Assembly: GCA_012837935.1 (NCBI GenBank)
Contig: DUQG01000076.1
Location: 32,889 to 96,888 of the forward strand
Length of the DNA stretch: 64,000 nt
Origin: Bacteroidales bacterium
GTDB lineage: Bacteria > Bacteroidota > Bacteroidia > Bacteroidales > Paludibacteraceae
Direction: 5' to 3'
In this document: positions 11,097 to 20,150 of the stretch, piece after piece
Layout of the letters: each line of letters opens with the position of its first letter
Numbering within the stretch: position 1 is the stretch's first letter
Made by a program: the position numbers and the translations under genes
Notes under the pieces: generated by a model
What the model was told of the DNA's origin: nothing
Databases searched by the model: none
The model's input: only the letters and a program-made list of their open reading frames with translations

Positions 11097-12044
11097 TTAA
11101 GGAACCACCATCTGAATAGCGTTTGGAATAATCGAAATGGAATAGTTAGTTGCGTCTTTGAGAATTAAACCGTCGGCTTCCACGGGAATATGTTTTTCTA
11201 CTTCAACGCTTACTTCTTTTGTTCGGAAATAATTTATGGCAGGATGCTTGGTGAGTTTACCATTGAAAAGCTTGCCTAATGCAGTTAATATATCTTTTAC
11301 TGTCGGTTTTTCCACAAACATCATATCAAAAATGCCATCGTAGGGTACTGCTTGCGGGTTTTGTTTAATGCCACCGCCGGTATAAGGTCCGTTGGCGATG
11401 TTCATGGTAAACAGTAGCGGATTGTATTCTTTGTCGTTGATTTTTAACTTTGTCGGAAATGACTTGTAACCAAACACAGCGGAAACTAACGTAACAGTAT
11501 AAAGTGGCGAGAAGCTGCCAACATACTTTTTCATTCTGTGCGTAACATTCACCACTTCGGCGTCAAGTCCAAATCCTATTGAGTTGATAAAATAACGCTC
11601 TTTATGCAACTTTTCCTTGTCCCGATAGTCCACTTTTCCGATATCTATCAGTTGAGTTTTGCCTTTTAGAAAAACTGCTAAGGAAGCTTTGTCGTTTTTT
11701 GTCAGCTTCCAAAATCTTCCCCAATCATTTCCCGTTCCTCGTGGTAGCAAAGCCAATTTTATCTTTGAACTGTCTTTCGGTTGAGCAGCGAATATACCGT
11801 TTACGACTTCACTAACTGTCCCGTCGCCGCCTAATACAAGGAAATTCAGGCATCCTCTCTTTGTATATTCTTTTGCAATTTCAATAGCGTGACCAGAGTA
11901 AGCAGTTAATTTGAGAATATAGGAAATGCCGGCTTTGTCGAGTTCGTTTTGTACAAACCTACGCTGCCGCTTATATCGACGTTTTCCGGCGGTTGGATTC
12001 GTGATTATTAGCCAATGATTGGGTGTGAGAGTTTCTTTGAACAT
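11097..12044 (-). CDS. Diacylglycerol/lipid kinase family protein (YegS/BmrU-like)
   Basis: A 315-residue protein of the DAGK catalytic fold. The nucleotide-binding motif GGDGTVSEVVNGI (about residues 76-88) and the second motif LPRGTGNDWGR (about 113-123) are intact, and PTAGKRR occurs near the N-terminus. Members phosphorylate diacylglycerol or other lipids at the inner membrane; the exact substrate cannot be read from the sequence. The start lies 2 bases after the stop of aroC, implying one transcript aroC-kinase. The 3' end is flush with a convergent barrel gene. Confidence 0.88.
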   Translation of the reverse strand: MFKETLTPNHWLIITNPTAGKRRYKRQRRFVQNELDKAGISYILKLTAYSGHAIEIAKEYTKRGCLNFLVLGGDGTVSEVVNGIFAAQPKDSSKIKLALLPRGTGNDWGRFWKLTKNDKASLAVFLKGKTQLIDIGKVDYRDKEKLHKERYFINSIGFGLDAEVVNVTHRMKKYVGSFSPLYTVTLVSAVFGYKSFPTKLKINDKEYNPLLFTMNIANGPYTGGGIKQNPQAVPYDGIFDMMFVEKPTVKDILTALGKLFNGKLTKHPAINYFRTKEVSVEVEKHIPVEADGLILKDATNYSISIIPNAIQMVVP

Positions 12045-12046
12045 AT

Positions 12047-13108
12047 TTATTTACTCATTAAATACAAGTCAAGCAACGTAATTGCTGCCATAGCTTCTAC
12101 AATGGGAACTGCACGTGGAAGTACGCAAGGGTCGTGTCTGCCTCTTGCTTCCAGTTCTACGCTTTTTAGGTCTTTGTCAAGTGTGGTTTGTTTTTGCAAA
12201 ATGGTGGAAACGGCTTTGAAAAGTACACGGAAATAGATGTCTTGTCCGTTGCTGATGCCGCCTTGAATGCCGCCCGAATGATTAGTGAGCGTGCTGACTT
12301 TTCCGTCTTTCATAACAAATGGGTCATTCATCTCTTTTCCTGTCATAGCTATTCCTTCAAACCCTTTTCCGTAATCAAAGCCGTGTGTGGCATTGATGCT
12401 GAGCATCGCAGCCGCCAATCGAGCTTGAAGTTTCCCGAATACAGGCTCTCCCCAACCCACGGGAACGCCTTTTATAACGCAACTTACCGTTCCGCCGATT
12501 GAGTTTCCTTCGCTGCGAAGTTGATTGATATAGTCTATCATTTCTTGAGCGGTTTCTTGTTCCGGACAGCGCACGATATTGCTTTCTACTTGCGATAAAT
12601 CCAGCTTTTCATAGCTGTTTTTTACGGCAATATGTCCCACCTGCGAAGTGTAGGCTGTAATTTCAACACCTAACTGCTTCAAAATCAATTTCGCAATGGC
12701 ACCTGCTGCCACCCATCCGGCGGTAGTGCGTGCCGAACTTCTGCCACCCCCGCGATGGTCGCGAATTCCATATTTTTGTTGGTAAGTGTAATCGGCATGT
12801 GAAGGACGATAGATATCTTTCAGGTGGTCGTAATCCTTGCTCTCTTGATTTTTATTCCAAATTACAAAGGCAATGGGTGTTCCGGTCGATTTTCCTTCAA
12901 AAATCCCCGAAAGAAATTCCACTTTATCTTCTTCCTCACGTGGTGTGGTAATTTTGGATTGTCCCGGACGACGGCGTCTCAACTCATTTTGAATAAATTC
13001 CTCGTCAATACTAATTCCAGCCGGACAGCCGTCAATAATGCCACCAACTGCCTTGCCGTGCGATTCGCCGAATGATGTAAATGTAAAAAGTTTGCCTATT
13101 GTATTCAT
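12047..13108 (-). CDS. aroC: Chorismate synthase
   Basis: A 353-residue enzyme making chorismate from EPSP with reduced FMN, the last common step to aromatic amino acids, folate and menaquinone. Family motifs are present: [19 protein letters not shown] at the N-terminus, [19 protein letters not shown] in the middle, and [20 protein letters not shown] near the C-terminus. Length is typical. It is probably co-transcribed with the following lipid kinase. A candidate promoter (TATCTTTG at 13309..13302, TTTG at 13329..13326) lies about 190 bases upstream, implying a long leader that contains a small GC hairpin around 13130-13150. Confidence 0.97.
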   Translation of the reverse strand: MNTIGKLFTFTSFGESHGKAVGGIIDGCPAGISIDEEFIQNELRRRRPGQSKITTPREEEDKVEFLSGIFEGKSTGTPIAFVIWNKNQESKDYDHLKDIYRPSHADYTYQQKYGIRDHRGGGRSSARTTAGWVAAGAIAKLILKQLGVEITAYTSQVGHIAVKNSYEKLDLSQVESNIVRCPEQETAQEMIDYINQLRSEGNSIGGTVSCVIKGVPVGWGEPVFGKLQARLAAAMLSINATHGFDYGKGFEGIAMTGKEMNDPFVMKDGKVSTLTNHSGGIQGGISNGQDIYFRVLFKAVSTILQKQTTLDKDLKSVELEARGRHDPCVLPRAVPIVEAMAAITLLDLYLMSK

Positions 13109-13301
13109 TGTGTGGTTAAATAGTTGGCTACCTACCTGCTGCAGGCAGGGTTTACTAGTTAAATAATTTATTTTAAAAGTAGCAGTTAAAATCCTAATGT
13201 AGAACTTAAAATGGATTATATTTCTACATCAGCTATTACGCTAAGTGCTAAACCAATAGTCTAAATAGCCTATTCATATTGTTGCAATTATATATGTCTC
13301 A

Positions 13302-13329
13302 CAAAGATAATCAATTATTAGTTACCAAA
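13302..13329 (-). promoter_or_regulatory. Candidate promoter for aroC
   Basis: On the minus strand TTTG (13329..13326) precedes TATCTTTG (13309..13302) by 16 bases. The motif match is good, the spacing a little short for the phylum. Confidence 0.4.
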
Positions 13330-13351
13330 CGGTTTTTAGATTGCCAAATAA

Positions 13352-13390
13352 GTAAAAAACCTAATAAGGATAAGCCCTATTAGGTTTTTA
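13352..13390 (-). terminator. Rho-independent terminator of glmM
   Basis: AACCTAATAAGG and CCCTATTAGGTT form a stem of about 11 bp around a short loop; on the minus strand it is followed by six T. It starts about 22 bases past the glmM stop. The other strand also has a T run, so it may work in both directions. Confidence 0.8.
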
Positions 13391-13411
13391 TACTGTTGAA
13401 ATGCAATAATC

Positions 13412-14803
13412 TTAAATTCCGGCAATTCGTTTAATTTCATCCATTATCGCTTTTGCAAAGTTGTCAGCCTGTTCGGGTGTTCCTGCTTCAGAATAAATAC
13501 GGATAATGGGTTCGGTGTTGGATTTACGAAGGTGTACCCAACCTTGCGGGAAGTCGATTTTTACACCGTCGATATCGTTAATTTCGTATTGTTTGTAGCT
13601 GCCTTTGATAACTGCTAAAACGCCATCCACATCAATTTGCGGAGTAAGCTCTATTTTATTTTTACTCATAAAATAGTTTGGATAGGTTTTTCGAAGTTCG
13701 CTTACTGTCTTTTTCTCTTTTGCCAAATGGCTTAAGAACAGCGCAATACCTACCAATGCATCACGTCCGTAGTGGTTTGCAGGGTAGATAATTCCACCAT
13801 TTCCTTCACCACCAATTACAGCATTGCTTGCTTTCATTTGTGTCACCACGTTTACTTCACCTACGGCAGATGCAGTATATTCGCAGTTGTATTTATGTGT
13901 AACATCTCTTAATGCACGAGTAGAGCTCATATTTGAAACCGTATTTCCGGGTGTATGTTGCAATACATAATCTGCCACGGCTACAAGGGTATATTCTTCA
14001 CCAAACATGCTTCCGTCTTCACCGATAATCGCCAATCTGTCCACATCCGGGTCAACTACAAATCCTACGTCAAATTTTCCGGATTTCATCAGGTCGGAAA
14101 TTTCTGTAAGATGCTCGGGTAGGGGTTCCGGATTGTGTGGGAAGTGTCCGGTTGGGTCGCAGTAGAGTTTTTCTACCGTTTTCACGCCCAAAGCTTCCAG
14201 CAGTTCGGGGATAGCAATTCCACCTACAGAATTTACACAATCAATCGCCACTTTGAAGTCGGCAGCTTTGATGGCATCTACATCTACCAAGTCAAGCGAA
14301 AGAATTTTTTCTATATGTTTTTTAGTGTATTCGTCGCTTGTGCTAAGCTTACCGATATTATCCACTTCTGCAAAAACATAGTCATCGGCTTCTGCTAATT
14401 TCAGAATAGTTTGTCCTTCTTTTGCATTAAGGAATTCGCCTTTTTCATTCAAAAGTTTTAGTGCATTCCACTGTTTTGGATTGTGACTTGCAGTAAGAAT
14501 AATTCCACCGGCAGCTTTTTCCGCTTTAACCGCCATTTCGGTTGTTGGGGTAGTTGCCAAGCCAATGTCCAATACGTCCATTCCCATACCCATCAGTGTT
14601 CCCACGACTACCTTGTTGACCATTTCGCCTGAAATACGTGCATCACGTCCAACTACAATGGTTTTGGAATCTGATTTTTTCGAAGAAAGAATAAAACTTG
14701 CATACGCAGAAGTAAACTTCACTAAGTCAAGCGGACTTAATCCTTCACCGGCACGTCCGCCAATAGTACCTCTGATACCTGAAATAGATTTAATAAGTGC
14801 CAT
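13412..14803 (-). CDS. glmM: Phosphoglucosamine mutase
   Basis: A 463-residue alpha-D-phosphohexomutase. The phosphoserine loop TASHNPKQWNA (Ser106), the metal loop DPDVDRLAI and the C-terminal phosphate-binding RKSNTEPIIRIYSEA are intact. Bacteroidota versions of this length are annotated as GlmM, which turns glucosamine-6-P into glucosamine-1-P for UDP-GlcNAc and hence peptidoglycan and LPS. A phosphomannomutase activity cannot be excluded from sequence. It follows the DUF4827 and FKBP lipoprotein genes in the same direction, but a terminator-like hairpin at 14845-14877 separates it from them. Confidence 0.9.
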   Translation of the reverse strand: MALIKSISGIRGTIGGRAGEGLSPLDLVKFTSAYASFILSSKKSDSKTIVVGRDARISGEMVNKVVVGTLMGMGMDVLDIGLATTPTTEMAVKAEKAAGGIILTASHNPKQWNALKLLNEKGEFLNAKEGQTILKLAEADDYVFAEVDNIGKLSTSDEYTKKHIEKILSLDLVDVDAIKAADFKVAIDCVNSVGGIAIPELLEALGVKTVEKLYCDPTGHFPHNPEPLPEHLTEISDLMKSGKFDVGFVVDPDVDRLAIIGEDGSMFGEEYTLVAVADYVLQHTPGNTVSNMSSTRALRDVTHKYNCEYTASAVGEVNVVTQMKASNAVIGGEGNGGIIYPANHYGRDALVGIALFLSHLAKEKKTVSELRKTYPNYFMSKNKIELTPQIDVDGVLAVIKGSYKQYEINDIDGVKIDFPQGWVHLRKSNTEPIIRIYSEAGTPEQADNFAKAIMDEIKRIAGI

Positions 14804-14844
14804 AGTATTTTGTATAAGTTAGAGATTTATTATAATGTAAACAT

Positions 14845-14877
14845 AAACACCCCTTCATCTAATCGATAGGGGTGTCT
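14845..14877 (-). terminator. Terminator-like hairpin between the DUF4827 gene and glmM
   Basis: ACACCCCT (14847-14854) pairs with AGGGGTGT (14868-14875). On the minus strand it is followed by TTTATGTTT, a broken T tract, directly after the stop of the DUF4827 gene. Confidence 0.55.
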
Positions 14878-14882
14878 ATAAT

Positions 14883-15434
14883 TTATTTGATACTTGTGAT
14901 TTTTAATCTGTAAATAACCGGATATAGCTTGTACCTGTCTTTGCTATATTCACTTGTGTTGAGTCCGGAAGGTACAATTGCCATAGCTTCAGAGTATTTA
15001 TATTTCATAAGTCCGATGGCTTCTTGCAAACCTACACCCATGTATAAGCTTACAGAAGCGCTGCCATAAATAAATGTTATCGGCTCTTTGAAGTCGCGTG
15101 GTTCCCAGTTTTGTCTTCGAATGCTGTTTTCTTCATCTATATTTCTTTCAATATAGCGAAATCCAACTTGTGTGTTACTGCGTATCGAATCAGTTTTTAC
15201 GCCTTCGTTTATCATATGAAAATAAAGTCCGGATGGCGATTTGTAATATACATTTTCCCCCCATTCTCCCGATTCTGGTAGGGTAGTAACTACCTGAATA
15301 TTATTGCTTTTTATGTAATTTTCAATAACTACTTGCTCTTCATCTTGTAGTTGTGAGTAAGTTTTACCTTTGTTACATGCTGTGCTAAATACAACTATCA
15401 TTAGAGTGAGTAGAATTGTAAGTTTCGATTTCAT
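14883..15434 (-). CDS. DUF4827-family lipoprotein
   Basis: A 183-residue lipoprotein with lipobox FSTAC (Cys20). The mature protein resembles DUF4827, a Bacteroidota family distantly like FKBP domains: an opening helix (SQLQDEEQVVIENYIKSNNI), GLYFHMINEG, and a closing ..PVIYRLKI strand. The catalytic-site aromatic residues of true FKBPs are not evident. The next gene upstream is a recognisable FKBP lipoprotein, so the pair may have arisen by duplication and probably acts on proteins in the periplasm or at the outer membrane. Function is unproven. Confidence 0.75.
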   Translation of the reverse strand: MKSKLTILLTLMIVVFSTACNKGKTYSQLQDEEQVVIENYIKSNNIQVVTTLPESGEWGENVYYKSPSGLYFHMINEGVKTDSIRSNTQVGFRYIERNIDEENSIRRQNWEPRDFKEPITFIYGSASVSLYMGVGLQEAIGLMKYKYSEAMAIVPSGLNTSEYSKDRYKLYPVIYRLKITSIK

Positions 15435-15557
15435 ATTATTCTGAATGTAATTAATCGTGGAATAAAGTGCAAATATCCGATTTTTGTATGAAATATAAAA
15501 GTTAATTTTTAGTAATGATGCAGTTTATTTGATAAAAAATCTAGTTAAATAAGATTA

Positions 15558-16085
15558 TTAGTGCCTTTCAACAAAAAAGATAAGCGTAGTGTAAGGCTTC
15601 ACCCATTCATTTCCCTGTGCACCGAATGCCAAATAAGACGGTATTATAAAGCGTGCAATATCACCTTTTTGCATAAGTTTTAAGCCTTCTTCCAGTCCGG
15701 TAGGAATCTGTTTTTTTTCAAAATCAATGGTTTTATTTTCTTCTAAATCTAACATAGTTCCATTCATGGAAAACATTTGATAACTGAAATTTACGACTTT
15801 TTCTTCAAGTTTCTGTTTAGCGTTGTTTTGTCTTTCAAAATAATACCAAATGCCTGATTCGGTTTTTGTAAACTGCAAGTTTTGCGAAGCAAGAAAAAGC
15901 ACGATAGCACTGTCTTCGCTTAGTGTAACTTCTTTGTTGAAATCACGAAGTTTTATTGTAGCTGAATCTACAACATGTGATTTATTTGACGGTAATTGTG
16001 GTCGCTGTTTTTTGCAAGAGGAAACAGCAATTCCTATCAGGAAAATTCCCAATAAACAAATTGATATTTTATTCTTAAATAACAT
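15558..16085 (-). CDS. FKBP-type peptidyl-prolyl isomerase lipoprotein (GldI-like)
   Basis: A 175-residue lipoprotein (lipobox AVSSC, Cys24) with a C-terminal FKBP domain, roughly residues 85-175. Family marks are VVNFSYQMFSMNGTMLDLEE, IPTGLEEGLKLMQKGD, ARFIIPSYLAFGAQG and the closing TTLIFFVE. Such proteins catalyse proline isomerisation during folding of exported proteins; GldI is the gliding/T9SS-associated relative in Bacteroidota. It starts 2 bases after the thrA stop, so it is translated from the thrA transcript, an odd functional pairing that I take as operon convenience. Confidence 0.85.
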   Translation of the reverse strand: MLFKNKISICLLGIFLIGIAVSSCKKQRPQLPSNKSHVVDSATIKLRDFNKEVTLSEDSAIVLFLASQNLQFTKTESGIWYYFERQNNAKQKLEEKVVNFSYQMFSMNGTMLDLEENKTIDFEKKQIPTGLEEGLKLMQKGDIARFIIPSYLAFGAQGNEWVKPYTTLIFFVERH

Positions 16086-16087
16086 TT

Positions 16088-18532
16088 CTATCTGATATTG
16101 GCAATACTGATAATATCTGCGAAAACTCCGGCGGCAGTAACGCTTGCACCGGCGCCGTAACCTTTCACAATTAGCGGGAATTCGTTGTATCTCTCGGTTT
16201 TCATTAGCACAATGTTGTTACTGCCTTGCAGGTCGTAGAACGGATGCATGCTGTCCACAGCTTGTAGTCCAACTTCGCATTTTCCGCGATCCATTTTTGC
16301 TACAAATCGCCAACGCTTGCCTTCTTCCGCTAGTTTTTTTCGTTTTTCTTCAAACTCTGCATCCAGTTCAGGGATGTTTTTCCAGAATTCGTCCAACGTG
16401 CCTTGGAAATATTTGTCGGGAATAAATAGATTTTTCTCTACATCTTCTTGTTCTACCACGTAGTTTGCTTCACGTGCCAAAATAACCAATTTACGAATCA
16501 CATCTTTTCCGCTTAGGTCAATGCGTGGATCCGGTTCTGAGAATCCTGCTTCTTTCGCCATCATGATAGCCTTGCTCAGCGGAATTTCTTCGCTTAACGT
16601 GTTGAAAATAAAGTTCAAAGTACCTGAAAGTACAGCTTCCAATTTCAAAATGTTGTCGCCGCTATTCGTCAGGTTATTCATTGTGTTGATAATTGGTAAT
16701 CCGGCACCTACATTGGTTTCAAATAAGAATTTTACACCTCGTTGACGTGAAGTGCGAATGAGTTTCTCGTATTTATGATATTCGGATGAAGCGGCAATTT
16801 TATTGGCAGTAACCACTGAAATATTGTTGTCGAGCAGACCTTGATACAAATCAGCAATTTCCTGACTTGCCGTACAGTCCACAAAAACAGGGTTGTAGAT
16901 ATTCATTTTCAGAATTTCTTCTTTAATGGCTTTGGCGGATGCAGGTTGACCCTCAGTTTTTAATCTCTCAATGCAGTTTTCTAAATCAATTTCCGGACGA
17001 TTGAAAGTCATTTTCTTGCTGGATGCAATTCCTACCACGTTGATTTTCAAACCATTTTGATCCATCAATTTTTGACGCTGATTTTTGATTTGATCTAATA
17101 AGCTACCACCAACTGTACCCACACCAACTACAAAGAGGTTTAGTACTTTGTATTCGGATAGGAAAAATGAATCGTGGATTACGTTCAACGCTTTGCGTAG
17201 CACAGAGCGGTCTGTAACAAATGAAATGTTAGTTTCCGAAGCTCCTTGTGCACAGGCAATTACGTTGATACCATTTCTACCAAGCGTGCCAAAAAGCTTT
17301 CCGGCAATACCCGGTGTTCGTTTCATATTGTCGCCTACAATAGCAACCGTAGCCAAATCATCTTCGGATATTATATCGTTGATTTCGCCTTGCTGTATTT
17401 CTGTCTTGAATTCATTCCGAAGAACTTCTACAGCCAGCTTACAGTCAGCACTTCTCACACCGATAGATGTGTTGTTTTCTGATGATGCCTGTGAAACCAT
17501 AAACACACTAATTCCATTTTTTGCCAAAGCACGGAATATTCGATAGTTTACACCGATTACTCCCACCATTCCCAAACCTTGCACGGTAATAAGTGAGGTG
17601 TCGCTGATAGACGAAATACCTTTAATGGCTTTTGTTTCTCCGTTTTTAGTGGATTTTACATCACCGGAAATTAATGTTCCTGTTGTATTGGGTTTAAAGG
17701 TGTTTTTTATTTCAACAGGAATGTTTTTATGATAAACCGGAAAAATTGTAGGTGGATAAATCACTTTTGCACCGAAGTTGGATAATTCCATAGCCTCACT
17801 AAAGCTCAAATGCTCAATGATATAGGCATTGCTGATGATTTTTGGGTCGGCAGTCATAAAACCATCTACATCCGTCCATATTTCTAATTTGCTGGCGTTC
17901 AGTGCGGATGCAATAATAGAAGCCGTGTAGTCTGAGCCACCACGACCAATGTTAGTTACGTAACCTGTACTGGCATCTGTAGAAATAAATCCGCCACAAA
18001 CAGCCGTTTGAGAGAGATTTTTGAAAGTTTCATTTACGAGTCTGTTGGTAGTTGGGAAATCAACAATATGCTTATCAAACTGCATCACAGATTTAATGAA
18101 ATTTCTGGCGTCATAATGAACAGCGTCATCAATAAGTCTGCTGACAATGATAGATGAAAGGATTTCGCCGTAGCTGACGATGGTGTCCGTAATACGGGTA
18201 GAAATATCTTTTATTAAATAAATTCCTCTGAAGATATTAGTTAAGTCGTTGAATTGCTCACGTAGCAATGCAATTGTTTCTTCTTTACGAGTTTCAGGAA
18301 TTACTTTGTCCACCAAGTCATAATGGCGTTCAATCATCCCTTCGTACTCTTTTAGGTAATTGGCATTGCCTTCGGAAGCCATTTGTGATGTTGCATAAAG
18401 AAAATCTGTAATTCCTGAAAGAGCAGATACTACAACTATTACCGGTTCTTTTTGGCTTTCAACGATTTTTTTTACCTCAATCATGCCTTCAACGGAACCA
18501 ACCGACGAGCCACCAAATTTTATTACTTTCAT
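16088..18532 (-). CDS. thrA: Bifunctional aspartokinase / homoserine dehydrogenase
   Basis: A fused 814-residue enzyme. The N-terminal aspartokinase (about 1-290) begins MKVIKFGGSSVGS and has NIGRGGSDYTASI; a pair of ACT domains follows (about 310-450, e.g. GLGMVGVIGV and IVGDNMKRTPG); the homoserine dehydrogenase (about 460-814) carries the Rossmann stretch LFVVGVGTVGGSLL and the VLSGTLNFIF and GFSEPDPRIDLSGKDV motifs. It supplies homoserine for threonine and methionine, with threonine feedback expected through the ACT domains. A promoter with both elements lies directly upstream. thrB and thrC are not in the window downstream. Confidence 0.96.
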   Translation of the reverse strand: MKVIKFGGSSVGSVEGMIEVKKIVESQKEPVIVVVSALSGITDFLYATSQMASEGNANYLKEYEGMIERHYDLVDKVIPETRKEETIALLREQFNDLTNIFRGIYLIKDISTRITDTIVSYGEILSSIIVSRLIDDAVHYDARNFIKSVMQFDKHIVDFPTTNRLVNETFKNLSQTAVCGGFISTDASTGYVTNIGRGGSDYTASIIASALNASKLEIWTDVDGFMTADPKIISNAYIIEHLSFSEAMELSNFGAKVIYPPTIFPVYHKNIPVEIKNTFKPNTTGTLISGDVKSTKNGETKAIKGISSISDTSLITVQGLGMVGVIGVNYRIFRALAKNGISVFMVSQASSENNTSIGVRSADCKLAVEVLRNEFKTEIQQGEINDIISEDDLATVAIVGDNMKRTPGIAGKLFGTLGRNGINVIACAQGASETNISFVTDRSVLRKALNVIHDSFFLSEYKVLNLFVVGVGTVGGSLLDQIKNQRQKLMDQNGLKINVVGIASSKKMTFNRPEIDLENCIERLKTEGQPASAKAIKEEILKMNIYNPVFVDCTASQEIADLYQGLLDNNISVVTANKIAASSEYHKYEKLIRTSRQRGVKFLFETNVGAGLPIINTMNNLTNSGDNILKLEAVLSGTLNFIFNTLSEEIPLSKAIMMAKEAGFSEPDPRIDLSGKDVIRKLVILAREANYVVEQEDVEKNLFIPDKYFQGTLDEFWKNIPELDAEFEEKRKKLAEEGKRWRFVAKMDRGKCEVGLQAVDSMHPFYDLQGSNNIVLMKTERYNEFPLIVKGYGAGASVTAAGVFADIISIANIR

Positions 18533-18561
18533 CCTATTTGTTCGTTAATATTTTAAATTTT

Positions 18562-18595
18562 CAAAATTACTCATTTTCTCACAATTATACACAAA
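18562..18595 (-). promoter_or_regulatory. Promoter of thrA
   Basis: TTTG (18595..18592) and TAATTTTG (18569..18562) on the minus strand, 22 bases apart, fit the Bacteroidota consensus. The thrA ATG (18532) follows after about 30 bases. It is back-to-back with the tRNA-Arg promoter. Confidence 0.6.
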
Positions 18596-18618
18596 GTTCC
18601 ACCTTTTTTAGCAAAAGA

Positions 18619-18650
18619 GTTGTTTTTTTTCAAAATTTACTGTACTTTTG
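18619..18650 (+). promoter_or_regulatory. Promoter of tRNA-Arg(TCT)
   Basis: GTTG (18619-18622) and TACTTTTG (18643-18650) are 20 bases apart, a good match to the -33/-7 consensus, with the tRNA 5' end 18 bases further on. Confidence 0.6.
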
Positions 18651-18668
18651 CAAAACTTTTTGGAACAA

Positions 18669-18742
18669 GGTCCGGTAGCTCAGCTGGATAGAGCAACTGC
18701 CTTCTAAGCAGTAGGTCATGGGTTCGAATCCCGTCCGGATCA
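18669..18742 (+). tRNA. tRNA-Arg (anticodon TCT)
   Basis: A complete 74-nt cloverleaf: acceptor GGTCCGG/CCGGATC, D arm GCTC/GAGC, anticodon stem ACTGC/GCAGT around CTTCTAA, and T arm ATGGG-TTCGAAT-CCCGT. The anticodon TCT reads AGA. No CCA is encoded. A promoter precedes it and a terminator follows immediately, so it is a monocistronic unit between two protein genes. Confidence 0.96.
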
Positions 18743-18743
18743 C

Positions 18744-18782
18744 AAAAAACCGTAATACATCAGTTTGTGTTGCGGTTTTTTG
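18744..18782 (+). terminator. Terminator of tRNA-Arg
   Basis: AAAAACCGTAA pairs with TTGCGGTTTTT around a 14-nt loop and ends in six T, two bases after the tRNA. Confidence 0.8.
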
Positions 18783-18810
18783 TGTTTATTTGGAATGATT
18801 TAGAAGAAAA

Positions 18811-18847
18811 TAAAAAACTACAAGATATTCTTTCTTGTAGTTTTTTA
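18811..18847. terminator. Bidirectional terminator downstream of fabH
   Basis: AAAAAACTACAAGA and TCTTGTAGTTTTTT form a long stem with a short loop. T runs occur on both strands; for fabH (minus) it begins about 37 bases past the stop. Confidence 0.8.
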
Positions 18848-18883
18848 TTTATAGTTTTGTGTTTATTATTGCTAAACAATTAT

Positions 18884-19873
18884 TTAGTATCCCCACTTTA
18901 TATAGACAGAGCCCCAAATAAATCCGGCACCAAAGGCGGTTAATACAAGTTTATCGCCTTTTTTGAACTGTTTTTCCCATTCCCACAGAATAAGTGGAAT
19001 GCTTACAGAGGATGTGTTGCCGTATTTCTGAATGTTGATACATACTTTTTCGTAAGGAACGTTGGTGCGCTTAACTACGGCATCAATGATTCTTAAATTT
19101 GCTTGATGTGGGATAAGCCATGCTAAATCATCAGCAGTAACACCGTGTTTTTGCATAATTTCAGCAGAAGTTTCAGCCATATTCCAAACGGCATGTTTAT
19201 ATACATGTGTTCCTTCTTGATATACAAAGTGTTCTCTATTATCTACAGTTTCATGGCTTGCCGGACGAGCAGAGCCACCTGCTTTCATATGAAGATGCAT
19301 GTAGCCGACTCCATCATTTCTTAAAATAGCATCAACAAAACCCACATCTTCAGTAGTTGGCTCAACTAAAGCACAGCCTGCACCATCACCAAATAGAGGA
19401 CAGGTGCTGCGGTCTGTATAGTCAACTATTGCCGACATTTTTTCAGCAGACACTATTAGTATTTTCTTGTACCTACCGGACATTATATAACTTGAAGCTG
19501 CATCCAGAGCTACTAAAAATCCTGTACAGGCAGCTTGAATATCATAACAAAAGGCGTTTTTTATTCCGACTTTCTTGGCAATAATAGATGCGGTAGAAGG
19601 GAATAGATGATCAGGTGTGGAAGTTGTGCAAATAACCATTTCTATCTCATCCGGATTTACAGCTTTTTTAGCGAATAAATCTTCCACTGCTTTTGCGCCA
19701 AGATACGATGCACCTTGTTTTGCGTCCTTTAAGATACGACGTTCCTTGATACCTACGCGTGTTGTAATCCACTCATCGCTGGTATCGACCATTCTACTTA
19801 ATTCGTCATTTGTTAGTTTATATTCGGGTACATACCCTCCAACGCCTGTAATGACAGCATTAATTTGCGACAT
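18884..19873 (-). CDS. fabH: 3-oxoacyl-ACP synthase III
   Basis: Initiates fatty acid synthesis by condensing an acyl-CoA with malonyl-ACP. The thiolase-fold protein has 329 residues with the Cys-His-Asn triad visible as Cys116 (QAACTGFL), His256 (IPHQANLR) and Asn286 (KYGNTSSV). It is last in a DUF177-rpmF-fabH cluster, a common bacterial grouping, here without plsX. A strong hairpin between rpmF and fabH could reduce read-through and set a lower fabH level, which is inference. The start [12 protein letters not shown] aligns with the family. Confidence 0.96.
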   Translation of the reverse strand: MSQINAVITGVGGYVPEYKLTNDELSRMVDTSDEWITTRVGIKERRILKDAKQGASYLGAKAVEDLFAKKAVNPDEIEMVICTTSTPDHLFPSTASIIAKKVGIKNAFCYDIQAACTGFLVALDAASSYIMSGRYKKILIVSAEKMSAIVDYTDRSTCPLFGDGAGCALVEPTTEDVGFVDAILRNDGVGYMHLHMKAGGSARPASHETVDNREHFVYQEGTHVYKHAVWNMAETSAEIMQKHGVTADDLAWLIPHQANLRIIDAVVKRTNVPYEKVCINIQKYGNTSSVSIPLILWEWEKQFKKGDKLVLTAFGAGFIWGSVYIKWGY

Positions 19874-19895
19874 TTTACCGATTTTTTAAAATAGG

Positions 19896-19936
19896 AAAAT
19901 CAAGTAAATACATTTATTAAAGTATTTACTTGATTT
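19896..19936 (-). terminator. Strong hairpin between rpmF and fabH
   Basis: AAATCAAGTAAATAC and GTATTTACTTGATTT are exact reverse complements, a 15-bp stem around a short ATTTATTAAA loop. It lacks a long T tract after the stem on the minus strand, so it may be a partial terminator or an RNA processing/stability site within the operon. Confidence 0.6.
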
Positions 19937-19950
19937 ATTAGAAATTATTG

Positions 19951-20136
19951 TTATTCAGCAAAGTTTTTTTCGATAGCTAATTTACCTCTGTAATATCCAC
20001 ATTCCGGACATACAGTATGATAAATATGACTTGCACCGCAGTTTGAACAGGTTGCCAGTGTTGGCAATTTAGCTTTGTAGTGTGTGCGTCTTTTTGCTGT
20101 TCTGGTTTTCGATTGTCTTCGTTTAGGATGTGCCAT
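19951..20136 (-). CDS. rpmF: 50S ribosomal protein L32
   Basis: A 61-residue basic protein beginning MAHPKRRQSKTRTAKRRTH. Two CxxC pairs (CSNC at about 36-39 and CPEC at about 49-52) form the zinc ribbon, so this is the zinc-binding (C+) L32 form. It lies 14 bases after the DUF177 gene, the usual arrangement, and is probably co-transcribed with it and with fabH. Confidence 0.97.
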   Translation of the reverse strand: MAHPKRRQSKTRTAKRRTHYKAKLPTLATCSNCGASHIYHTVCPECGYYRGKLAIEKNFAE

Positions 20137-20150
20137 TTTAATTCTCTTAT

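Larger units (their letters stand above)
13109..13411. other. Spacer upstream of aroC with long leader and terminator
   Basis: No gene is visible. From the aroC side it holds a CCTGCTGCAGGCAGG hairpin (about 13135-13149), AT-rich sequence, the aroC promoter candidate near 13302-13329 and the glmM terminator near 13352-13390. Confidence 0.6.
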
